A stretch of DNA of 64,000 nucleotides, from assembly GCA_025201765.1 (NCBI GenBank), contig MU623386.1, positions 62,001-126,000 on the forward strand, in the 5' to 3' direction. Shown here one piece after another: positions 46,083-57,036 of this stretch. The notes under the pieces are model-generated. The model ran no database searches, was not told the origin of the DNA, and saw only the letters and a program-made list of their open reading frames with translations. The number at the start of each line of letters is the position of its first letter. Within the stretch, counting starts at the first letter, position 1. The stretch is from Daldinia sp. FL1419. Lineage: Eukaryota; Ascomycota; Sordariomycetes; Xylariales; Hypoxylaceae. The position numbers and the translations under genes were made by a program.

Positions 46083-47234
46083 ATGTCTAGAATGTCAGTG
46101 CCGATCCCTGACAACAACCTGAATAACTCCCACGACCCGACAGATGGGACAGCCAGCGGGAGTTCCATCTTAGAGATGCGTACCAACATAGATCTCCAGG
46201 GTCAAATGAGACGTATAGAGGAGTTGGTTGACCGGCTAGACTTAATCGTCGCTAGAATAGAGAAAGGTACGGCCGCGGGGAAAAAAAAGCAATCGTTTTA
46301 CATCTACTGACGGGCAATGTGAGCTAGTTGCGGACCGCTTGTTCGGGCTTCCGACTCCGGTTGGTACTGGATCGGAGACTCCATCCTCTTATCGTTCCGA
46401 AGATACTGATGCGAGCGACAAGACCGACAACAGTGACAGCTACCTTGGCTCGAGCGACGAGACTAGAGATGAGACGGGAGATAGCGAAGGTGAAGAGGCA
46501 ATCGCGATACCTCACCACTTCGTTGATGCGGATGAAGCAGCTGCTAGTTCGCTCAGGTACGGGCGGATCCCCTGGGAGCACTTGGCGAATCCGGAAAAAT
46601 ACAGCAATCAGTACTTTGAGGTCAAGAAGTCACGACTCGGTGGTAATGGAGCCTTTGCCAAGATGGACCTGAAGAAGGGCCAGCTGATACTCGCGGAATT
46701 GCCAATAATCACGGCAACTCCGATGACTCTGTATCGGGATATAGAGTCGCTGGCACCGGAGATTCGAGGCGCCTTCTATCGAATGCATGGCCATCAAAGA
46801 TCTCCCCAGCACGATATGCGACAGGCAATCTGCCTAACCAATGCGTACGGTTTTTTCTTTTCTTTTTTTTTGTTATATATATATCGCGGAGATAAATGTC
46901 ACATTCTTGATCAGCGTGCTAACTTGAACTACCTAATAGGTTTTCGATTCAAGAATCGTCGGCCATCTACCTCGTTGCCGCCAGATTTAATCACGCATGT
47001 GGAAATGCCAAGTCCATCAAGTATCGCATCATTCAAGATAATATCATAGAATTCCGAATGGCGAAGGACGTGCCTGCTGGGACAGAGCTTACTATATCAT
47101 ACGGACGACACTCGCCAAGTGTTCTGTATACACTTTGGGGTTTCCGCTGTGCCTGTGGAGGATGCAAACCTCTTACGGATGCTCAAATCGAGAGATTAGA
47201 CCGAAGAGATGACGATAATGAGATAGCTTGGTAG
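46083..47234 (+). CDS. SET-domain protein (SMYD-like lysine methyltransferase)
   Basis: Three exons: 46083-46266, 46328-46844, 46940-47234; 331 aa, phases 1 and 2 consistent. The start is the first ATG in a frame that is open further upstream. The N-terminus is Ser/Asp-rich with a short coiled coil (~47-60) and an acidic region (~80-120). The SET domain spans ~154-290. It opens with VKKSRLGGNGAFA (GxGxFA-like), has the SAM/catalytic core RFNHAC (249-254; the usual R-x-NHxC) and ELTISYG (283-289, catalytic Tyr288). It is followed by a CACGGC post-SET zinc-like motif (C304, C306, C309). All key residues are present. Substrate could be histone or non-histone; no MYND finger is seen. Confidence 0.88.
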
Positions 47235-48438
47235 AGAGCATGGGCAGAAGAGGGTTATTCATTGGGGGTGATCTAACTTGGATGGACACTTACCTACCTT
47301 TTTGATACTTGCGTTCTTTTCAGGCATGTTGTATTCAGCGAACGGCCTTATCCTTGCGAAGATTTCATTTTGGTACCGATGTTATTAGATGGTTTATTAT
47401 TATATAGGCAGGTAGGTACCTAAGTGGAGGAATTCGCCAACGTCTTCAAAGATATTAGAAAAGGGCGATGGATCGCGAAATGACCCTACGAGGTATATAA
47501 AGCAATACAACACAGCGGTGTATCCACATTATTGTTCCTTTTTTTTACTCATTTTTATCTTGTTGATGCTCCTTTTTCTTGCAGAAAAGATGACTAGAGC
47601 ACGGACAAATCTTCTAAGACTGAAGCCCCCTAAATAGGGAGCTTGCCTAGAACCTACATAGGCAAGGTGCGTAATATACCGCCTAGACAGAGACGGACAT
47701 GCACATAAAGGCGCTCATTTATAAATCATGTAGAGTCACGTCCAATAAGTTTAGGCAACACGAATGCAAACGTGATGAATGCACTCCAAGTCAACACTCA
47801 CGCCCATGTAACATCTGTCGTAGCTACCTCTTGATCATAATGTTGAGCAGGCAGTCAACAACTTAATTAACCTGTTAGCAATAGGGCAACTAACAAATGG
47901 GCGTTTTGGGAATACTAACTTGTCGGAGTAACCATCAGGATGCCTAACCCTCTAATATCTTGCGGGGACGCTGTGCGCTTCCTATATAGGTACTTTGTCT
48001 GCTCCTAAGGCATCTGCTCCCTATCCCCCAACAGTGCCGCCGCATGACATGACGCATGTATTCAGGTATTTGAACGTTGCATCTCGTTTGTTGATCTTCG
48101 GCTACCGACTTTCATTTCCCTTTGACCATCTTTAATAGTATGCCTAGCAACAGAAACTCCAGACACTCTCACGTTGGGTAGATATTTAAGGATCTTTCTT
48201 TTCTGCCACCACCTATCTAAAGTATCCCAAGAAAGTATCATCTTCTGAAGTCCACCTCAGCTTTATCATTCTGACTACCTGACTGTACTACGATTAGAAT
48301 ATTTTCCTGGTATTGATACTACTGACCCTCTTTCGTCTATTTACTTACCACGCTGTCAGTGTTACAAATCTGCTTCATTACCGCGATACCAAGTATCATC
48401 ACGCCGCCATCAGTCCCCATTTTGGTGTGCTGCCTAAA
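47235..48438. other. Intergenic SET gene-J-protein
   Basis: 1.2 kb, no ORF. A GTAGGTACCTAAG palindrome-type motif is at ~47413 and the leader of the J-protein gene lies at ~48190-48438. Confidence 0.5.
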
Positions 48439-49296
48439 ATGCCACCCTTTCCTTCTTCCGATTGCTATGCTATCCTCGGGGTGGATGTCACCGCGACCAG
48501 GAAAGATATCGTCAGAGCCTACCATCGTCTAGCATTTATATACCATCCAGATAAGAACCCACAAAACCAGGAAACTGCCACCGCAGCCTTCCAAGAAGTA
48601 TGTCTTAACCCTTCACCTCTCGGCCACGGAAGCTAGACTAACCTCCAATAGATCGAGCGTGCATACACGACTCTTAAGGACCCTGTTACTCGTTATATAT
48701 ACGATCGTTACATGTCGGTTCAGGAGCTATGGAGGCATTCTAATCGGTCTGGTGTTGATAACGACAGAGAAGATTTCGGCGAGAATAGCGCGTCGATGCC
48801 TGATCCCACATTCCCTGGCCATTTCCGTCCACAAAGAAGAGACGGTGGCTCACAAGACCCCCCAGAGCCCGCCAGCGGGAATACTACGTCTCGTGAAGCC
48901 CAGAGGGAGGAGGAACGTGAAAAGCTCATGCAGAAGGCTCGAAAAGAGAAAGAGGCCAAGGAAGCCCAGATGTTGGCCCGCAAGAGGGCACGAATGGATG
49001 CCAAACAAGCTCAAGAAGAGATGAGAGCCAAGCAGAAGGGGGAAGAATGGGCCGCCGAGGTTTCTAGCCAAAAGGGGCTCTGGAAGGCATCTAAGTCTAC
49101 TACCGCGGACGAAAAGATGCGCAGCTGCCTTCACTCCAAATTCTGCGGCAAGATCCGACAGCCCAAGAAGTTCAAGTGTGGTGAATGCCACATGAAGAGA
49201 GGCACGATAGTCTTCGAGTGTCCGCACTGCCAAATGCACATCTGCCAGAAGTGCGTAACCGATTTCGCCGAGACGCGCGCCCGTCTCGCAAAGTAG
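48439..49296 (+). CDS. J-domain protein with C-terminal Cys-rich zinc region
   Basis: Two exons: 48439-48597, 48652-49296, phase 0; 267 aa. The J domain occupies ~8-70 (CYAILGVDVTATRKDIVRAY, HPDKNPQ, IERAYTTLKDPVTRYIYDRY), with the HPD tripeptide at 36-38 needed to stimulate Hsp70 ATPase. Next is a disordered stretch, then a long Lys/Glu/Arg/Ala coiled coil (~115-175). The C-terminus has Cys pairs CLHSKFC, CGEC, CPHC and CQKC, arranged as two probable zinc-binding sites. There is no Gly/Phe region or DnaJ central zinc finger, so it is a type III (class C) J protein. The intron falls inside the J domain. The client is unknown; nuclear or cytosolic location is inferred from absence of targeting signals. 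Confidence 0.88.
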
Positions 49297-51962
49297 AATG
49301 ACTAGAGCGCAAACCCAATTCATCATCTCAAGCAAAGGGCAGAGTCCCTAATAAGGGGTCTACTTGGGAGTCCGAAGTTGGTGAAAAGCGACAAGGAGAA
49401 TCGACATGGGAAGGGGACGAGATAAAACACAACCCCATACCTTTTGTCGCGACGGGGCAGGTTGTGTTGCTTCCAGCCAAGCCTACAGAACTTATATCAG
49501 CAGGACCAATCGACACCCGAGAGTGAAGGGAAACGAGCGATACAACAGTTTAGCGAGGTTATGGATTTTGATATCAGGGAATGAGCTACGCCTTGGAGGC
49601 TACCTTTTCTTCACCTACATAATGGCGAGATACCTAGTTAGGTTAGGGTTTTTGCACTGGCCAACGTCTTGTTTGCCGTTGCAACTTGGAGATCTCATCT
49701 ATCCCGTATGAGTGCACCACGCTTGGGTCAGTCGTCACACTGAAGGCTTCCTTTGATTTCTAGTGGGACTAGGTTGTATCGGTTTTTGATCTTTTATGTT
49801 GCTTAGGTACCTAGCCTAGGTATTTAGAGATGGAATAGAATAACATTCCCATCGTGATAACTATCTACTTGCAATGGGTGAAATTGGTTTTCCCAAACGG
49901 ACCAAACCCACACGTAGATGAAGACGGGTACAGCATTAGGCGTGACAAGTTATTCGTGAAATCCTCTGCATTATTCTAGAATTACACTATCGATAGGGGT
50001 CAATGCCAGTATAATTACTATCACGATAAGCCTGTCGGGTACCGTCGGTATCAGTAAACGCTTCGCGGTTACACAAATAGCAAAAAGAAAAACAGATCGT
50101 TTTGTCATCGCCGACGTCATTAAATCCAACCAACCATCCTACCAACCTAGGTTAGGTAGGCACGTAGGATAAGCAAAGAAACATCTGCATCTGCATCTGC
50201 ATCCGCATCAGCATCCGCAACGGCATCCAGCCTCGGGCACCAGCACGCGTAGATATATCCGAGACGCGCCACTCCACGCTTCCCTCCGTCCCTCCAACCC
50301 GCACATCGATACACAGCCACTTTCACTTTTCGCTTTCTCTGTCTCTATCTCTCTCTTTTTCTCTTTCACGTACCTACTTCTATACCCCCTACCTCCACTC
50401 TCTAACCCAGGCTCAGCTCAGGTACCAGGTAACCCACCTTGTCTCGGTACAACACTCACACACGGCCAAACACCTAACCTACCTACCTACCTAGCTGCCT
50501 AGGTACCTACTACCTACCATGGCACGATAAATACCTACACCACCCCTAGGTACCTAAGCGCCCAGCAGTCTCACAAGGCGCACGCAAAAAAAGTAACACA
50601 GCGTTCAGCAGCTACTAGCCTCGACCCCGTCGGTTTACGCTCCGAGACGCAAGGGAGAAGAGAAAATCGCTCGGGTGCTGAAAGTAAGGGCGAGGCGGGG
50701 TGGGGGGGGAGGAAATAAGATGTCTTTTTTGGTTTTCTTTTCTTTTTACCTACCTTTTTTTTTTTTTTTCTGCAGACAGGTAAAGTCGGTTGGGGTATTG
50801 GTTCCAGCCTCTCGGGTTGCGGTCAGTTTGTAAGGTAGGTAGCTTACCTCGTATAATACGTCTGTAAGGGGCCTGAGGACGTCGTGTTGGAAGAAGCTTG
50901 ACCGGGTCAATTCCAGTCGGTAGAGCCTCAGGGACTCGCTAAGACATGAAATCTGTACTGATTTTACGCGTGATTTTTATTTATGTATTAGGTCAGTTTT
51001 CTTCGTATTTCGCAGGGATCGGTATAGAAAAAGGTATCGTATTTACAAAGCACAGCGCAAAGATCTAAGAATACAACAGGATTGGAAGAGGAGAGCACGA
51101 TGCAGAATGTGCGCATATCGAGACTGGTCTTCTATTGCAAGGGTTTATATATCAATTTGAGAATCTGCCACAGCCCGGTACTGATCGGAAGCGGACAAAT
51201 CCCCGTCATCCCATCATCTCTCTTCAAGGTCCTTCGTCGAACTCTGAACCCAAAGAAGCTTACATGCAAGCTCTTCTTCCCCAGGCTGTCACCGAAGAAA
51301 AATAAATAAATGCAAGATGTGATCAAGCCCATAATAATGCTACTCGTGACCGAATGTCCAGCTATCCGCTTTGCTTTCTGCCTCCTCCCCCCCCTTTTTT
51401 TTGCTTCGAACTCCTACTATGTCCGCTAGCAGACTAAGCTCTCCCCCTTTCTCCATCCCACCTCGCGTGTAAAATCGCAGGAGGCACCGCCGGCAACAAC
51501 AATAAAAAGAATATCGACAAAAGAAACAGAAAAAATAATGTGTATCGCTCTATGACGGCGGTAGTAGCGACACTTAACTCTACCCGACCAAAGGCGCAGC
51601 GCTTGAGAAACCCTCCTCTTTCCATGTACCAATATTTTTATCACACCTATGTGCTAACCCGGGGATCTCGTCCAGCCCATTCGCAGTTCTTGCTATATCT
51701 CAAAAATGGCAAGCTCGTCTTATAGAAATAAAGTTTGCATTTATGTAGCTGATCAACTTTGGGTCCATCCGCTGATTGAGGAAAGGAGGCAGAAGAGAGG
51801 GGCGGCGCGAGCTCACGCAGCCTAACTCGGTATATAAGATTAAACAGTACATATACACCAAAAAAACGAAGTTATTGTCACCAAACGCCCGCCGCTATGA
51901 TGGCTACCCTAGGTAGTGTTCGGTTTGATCGCCGTTCTCATAGAATAGAAATTAATTGAAGC
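49297..51962. other. Intergenic with orphan leader-like sequence
   Basis: 2.7 kb between the J-protein (+) and the phosphatase 3' end (-). 50.0-50.7 kb looks exactly like a fungal promoter/leader: a CATCTG repeat, CT-rich stretch, CTACC/TACCTAGGTA cluster and CA-rich sequence. It ends in a plausible intron 50684-50775 (GTAAGG donor, T15 and TTCTGCAG acceptor). No credible ORF follows except a 40-codon ATG frame at 50946-51068 with a hydrophobic N-terminus. 51.1-51.96 kb is probably the phosphatase 3' UTR. Confidence 0.5.
50182..50228 (+). repeat. Hexamer tandem repeat (CATCTG-type)
   Basis: Three exact CATCTG units followed by CATCCG, CATCAG, CATCCG and CAACGG variants. Confidence 0.85.
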
Positions 51963-53588
51963 TTAAAGAGTGACATCGAGAACCAGGCTGACGTCCTGAA
52001 CATTAGGTCCAGCCAGATCCTCGAGAACGGGTATCAAGTCTAATAATTCGTTGTCGTGAGCGTCCGAAAACCAGCTGCTGATGGGCACGGCGTGCTGAGG
52101 ATGGAAGATGTACGAGGTAGGCGAGTTATCGATAATGATAGTATCTTTAAGATCCCTGCCAACCTGAGAGAGGTCCTTGACATAGTTGCCTTGATGGTTG
52201 TAACAGCTCTCTCGGAACAGTCGGTGATGAACAACCTTGTGGATATCGAGCTGGTCTAATAGTGGGTCGCCGTACTGTCCAACTGGGTTAGAAAGATGGG
52301 ATGACAGTAATAATACATCTAACGTACCTTTGAGACCGAGGCTGTAAAAACCACGACTTCGTATAGTTCACCCACGCGCTTCATGAACTGATCAACGCCC
52401 GGTCGTTTGATGACATACACATTATGATAGTTGCCCTCGATTTCGACGGGTATCGTGAAATCAGCTTGGTGTAGTATCTGCGACAATTAGCTTCCTGGCC
52501 ATGATTATTTGAGCTTTTTCATTGCCTACCTTGAAAGAGCTGTGCACTAAAGTCTCATCCAAATCTAGTACTAAACACTTCCTGCCCTTCAGACGGGGCT
52601 CAATAGGTGGCAAGAGATATTTCTGCTGGCCTTGCTCTAGATCCACTGATTTGTCCTCTGGCGCGACGGGAGCGGGATTGGCAATGGGTATCGGTCCAGG
52701 TGGTGGTGGCGGAACCGACTTCGCATATTGAGACTCGTCATCCGTACCTGGCTGTGTCGCTGGCTCAGCTGCAGCTAGTTCCGTATCCGCCATCTCAACA
52801 TCGCCGTCGACGTCCCTGGTGGATGACCCTTCGACAGCATCCGCTTCCGCTTCATGATCTTCTGCAACCGGAGGGTTAACCGTGATGCTGGGACCCGGTA
52901 CGCCGACCAGGGTGGTCTGCTTCGACTCGCTTTCGCGTTCGCCGATCGTGGACTGGTCCTGAGCCGTAGACCCCGAAACCCGTTTCGCAGATTTGGATGC
53001 GTCCTGAGCAGCGGTGCTTGCCTGAGGGGAAGACTCCTTCTCTTTCTCGTAGACTTGGGGCTTGCTACCAGTCTGTTCCGAAGGTGTTGTAGTTCGTCGG
53101 CTGGATGTTAGTGGTCTTTGGGGGAGCTTGTCAAGTTTGTGAGAAGGGAGTGGATCTTCAGAGCCTTCGAGGGTGCTGGCGTGATTAGGGACAACACAGC
53201 ATCCAAGGAGGGCCAGTAACCCGCCCTTTTTCCGCCGTTGCGGAGCACCAGCCGGGGAGTTTGGCTGCGATGTGTTTGGCGTAGTCGTAGGATTCGTGGC
53301 AGCCCCAGAGTGATTGCTGGACGCACTACCGTTCCGACGCCGGCCAAGCATACTGTGTTTTGATTCCTTAGAATTGCCACCAATACTATCCCGCGGATCG
53401 TCAGCAGTCGTCCCGCTTAGACCCGTTGTTGCTGGCGATGACTGTATTTTTTGCGATGAAGATCTCGAGGGCACGTTAAGGAGACCACGTCCTTTTCTTG
53501 AACCTAATCCGTCTTCGGCCGTAACAGTTTCTTTTTCCCTCGAGTTTTCGTGCTCCGCCAGTACTTTCTCGTCGACTCCTCTGGACAT
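51963..53588 (-). CDS. Psr1/Psr2-type HAD phosphatase (FCP1/NIF family)
   Basis: Three exons: 53588-52530, 52477-52328, 52274-51963, phase 0 joins; 506 aa. The C-terminal ~165 residues are a CTD-like phosphatase domain: nucleophile DLDETLVHSS (D342, D344), VYVIKRPGVDQFM, VVFTAS, then HHRLFRESC, YVKDLSQVGRDL and IIIDNSPTSY, ending SSWFSD and NELLDLIPVLEDL. All catalytic elements are intact. The long disordered N-terminus is Ser/Thr/Pro-rich, with KKGGLLALLGCCVV near residue 125; yeast Psr1/2 are palmitoylated on N-terminal Cys, so the CC pair may anchor it to the plasma membrane. A Pro run PPPPPGP lies at ~295. In yeast this family acts with Whi2 in stress response. The start is the first ATG. 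Confidence 0.92.
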
Positions 53589-56500
53589 CTTTCTCAATTA
53601 AAAATCAATGCCTGTTGGCTATAGGGGACGGCAAGCTATCGCGCTATAAAGGTAAGATTAGCTATATATACGTGCCGAAAAAAACAGAAGCTCTTTTTCT
53701 AAATGAGACAGGTGAACTGGCGCATTAAACCGCGTCGATCAATTGAAAACGAACGGCGCTTCTAGAAACAAGGGAGTCTCGGGTAGAAATAGTTCTAAAC
53801 GGAACGTGGAAAAGCTCATCAAATTGTCGCTCACCTCGGTATCTAACGGCCGTTCACCTTAAATAGCTGCCCAAACCCCTGACGCAGCAATTGGTGACCT
53901 TGAACGGCCAAGTAATTATTACGGCCGTGTCGACGACCGCGACCGAAGAAGAGGCTAGCTGATGCGGCTGAATCGGGAGTGTAGATGGAGATTATAAAGG
54001 CCACAGGACGAACGAAGGAAATAAGAGGCGATGCGATGGAGATGTCGAGAAGAACGGCGCGTCGTGACAAGAAACCCTGTTGAGATAATTCGGGGGGATC
54101 GAGTGGGTCAAAAATCGCTTGGGACTTGCGAAGGAGGAAAATGATTGAACCTGGATTGTAGACAGATGACGAGCCTCGAAAAGGTACCTCTTTTTGCTTT
54201 TGGAGGGGGGCGGGTATCTGAACAAATAACTCCCAAATCCTAAGCTGTAAGAAGAATAAGAAGAAACATAAATAAAAAAATGAAAAAATAAAGTAATGGC
54301 ACAAAAAAAGTTCAAGATGTTCCGTCGAAGAACTTAGGTGAAAGGGAGAATGAAATGGATTGAACAAGTACAACGCTGGAAATGATACCTATGGTTAAGG
54401 TAGTAAAGGTAGCAGAAGTAAGGTAAGCTTAAGGTACATGCGTACAAACAAGAGAGCTGGCTGTAAAAAAAAGAAACGAAGACTCTCTCTTACTTCCGCT
54501 GCTCTACTGCTCTTACGGGATTGTTGCGCGGAGGCTGAAGAAGTCTGGAATCGCAAGCGAAATGATTTCCGCAAAGAAACTGAACCACATTTGGGGGGGC
54601 AGGGGAGGGCACGGAGCAATTTGACCAGGGGGGGAAAGCCGCTAGCGTCCCTGCCTTGCCTGCTTAAATCACTTAAAATCACTTGAAATCAACTGAGAAA
54701 GGGTTGTCCAACAGGGGTGGATGATGTATGGGTTTATGTACGCTACATGTGCGCTACATGTACTTGCATTATTTACGCTAGAGTGTATCTACCCAGTTGA
54801 TTGCTAGGTACATGTAGTCCACTGGCGGCTGGGCTAGGCCTAGTTGATTTCTGGTTGGTTGGTGTCCAAGTAGGATTGCTTATTACTATAATGCTACAGC
54901 GTGCGGAAGGTATCTAGGTACATCCGTTTGATTATCACCCACTTGTCACCGAAACATATTAGGGCAAATTTGATATTAGGGTAGAAAGACTTTGGGGGGG
55001 GAAGGAACATGTGCATATTAAAATCTGTTAGGAAAGATATGAGAGTTCCCCATATCTTCGAAACAGAATCCATCCCGCTTTGGTATCATGTTGGTACTGC
55101 ATCAATATGTTCCCATCCACCTTCCCAGCTTCCCTAACTTCCCTAGCTCCCCCCCTATATATTGTTATTGTACTAAAGAATCCACCAGAGAATAAGAGGT
55201 AGAGAGTTGCTCATTAGGTCAGTAGTGCACTTAATTTCACGGACCTCCAGCTCTACTAATTGCGTTTATTGCGTGTGGACTAATAATCATCCGCAATTGC
55301 GTTTAAAGGTTACTTATTGGCTGTGGTTAAATATCTTTCTACGACTTTTGATAAGTATTTTTGATACATCGTACATTGACGCATCATTTACTTAGTTTAT
55401 CGATATTGCACCTTTATGTTCATGGCGAAGACAATATACATGTATACCTTCTTAATGGTATAAGTGGTAGGCTACTGTGTAAAATGGCTGACGAGTTATT
55501 ATATTTGCCTAGCATCTAACTTGCAGATTCGGTGCCACATTGATGCTTTGACCTAGGTTACTAGGTTGGGATCCATCTTGTGTTCGTGGATTTACAAGAG
55601 CCCTTCTGCTTAACCTCGATAATTTACAGAGTACCGGACGGGAAAACCATCGCGATATCAAAAGTATCCATTAAAAGTATCCAGTTGAACATGCACGCTA
55701 TCTGATGCACCACCGAGACGAATGGGCTACAGAGACACAAGAGATCCTAGAGATCCATCTGTTTGCATGACCTTCTAATCGCCCCGTCACATCCATGCGG
55801 CGTACCTATAGGGCATAGCGAATAGCAAAAGGGTTTCCGTAATTTGGTACTGCGGTACTGCGGTCGCAGTAGTACACTACTATGCGTAAGGCGGCAAGGA
55901 GGGACGGAGGGACAGGAAGCTAGGGTAGCTACATGAACATTTGGACCGAAAATAAGAGTGTCGTGGAGAACGAGACATGCAACTTTCCGGTGTCTTATTT
56001 TGATTGGTTCCGTTGGCGCCCGTTGAGAAGTGACGGGTTGAGAAACGGAGCCAAACTATTTGTTCACTTACCTTTTCAAGACACAAGCTAATTACAGCCA
56101 ACCAACATTCGATCATTTATTTTCCATCACTTATACGAATAAACGTGTTGAGCGTGAACCAGCATGAATATTTCAGTAACACAAGTATTACGTAGGTCAG
56201 CAGAAATAATATAATGCAGAGGAGATTTATCATACCACTCGAGATCAATCTACAATCCAAACCTTGAAATCCAGCCTCTTGATTGCGTCAGCGTATCGGG
56301 CGAACGAGCAATAACAGCGTGAGATGTCCAGTTGTTTTTTATCTGGCAAGATCCAGCCGGTTGGGTATTACCATCATATAATTTCAGCCTATCACTTCCA
56401 CCGATATCATATCGTATTCTCAAAATCATACGTGAAAGTTTATTAATAACTATAGATTGTGTTTGGTTAGGATGACAGTTTTGAAATAGGTATGCTTCCA

Positions 56501-57036
56501 TCTTAAAAAAAAAAAAAAACATCTTACAAAAGATCGAAGACAACCTAGGTAATGCCCCAATTTCCTTCCCCGGACTCCCGGCTTAAACCTGCAAACAAGC
56601 CACAGCCTCGTGCTACTGTAGGTCCACAAGCTGCAGGTAAATCGTGGGGGAAGGTGGCTCATACCTGGGGTGGGCTTTAGCCACGTGATAGCTTAGCCTT
56701 TTAGCCAATAACCATAAAGATAACTTGGATGGTTTCCCGAACTTTGTAGGATCAACCTCGGATCATCACATGTCTCTCAGCTTGGTCGCTTTCGGTCGCT
56801 CTCAAGTTCGTCACCAATGACGGAGTTGCAAGCTATTCCAGCTTTTCTCCTCTATCTCAACCACCCCCCGAAGACACGTCGGTAACATTTACTTCTACAC
56901 AAAATATCCAACCTGTTTAATTGCTCTTATTCATCTTGCTTTGTCTAGAATATCTTCCTGCAACCCCGTCGCCGTAGATGGCATCCGGAATAGACTAATT
57001 AACAGGCCGGCCCTTATGTATTGATGTCATGTCACA
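53589..57036. other. Divergent intergenic region, phosphatase/ABC transporter
   Basis: 3.4 kb. A 176-codon minus frame (54373-53843) overlaps what is probably the phosphatase leader; it is Phe/Ser-rich, lacks domains and is not called. CT-rich (minus-strand) blocks at ~54240-54480 suggest a long leader. Tandem CGCTACATGT occurs at ~54740-54762. No other gene seen. Confidence 0.5.

Noticed and set aside
53843..54373. 176-codon Phe/Ser-rich minus-strand frame upstream of the phosphatase
   Set aside because: It looks like translation of a CT-rich leader; the low-complexity N-terminus (FFYLCFFLFFLQ) and lack of a domain argue against a gene.
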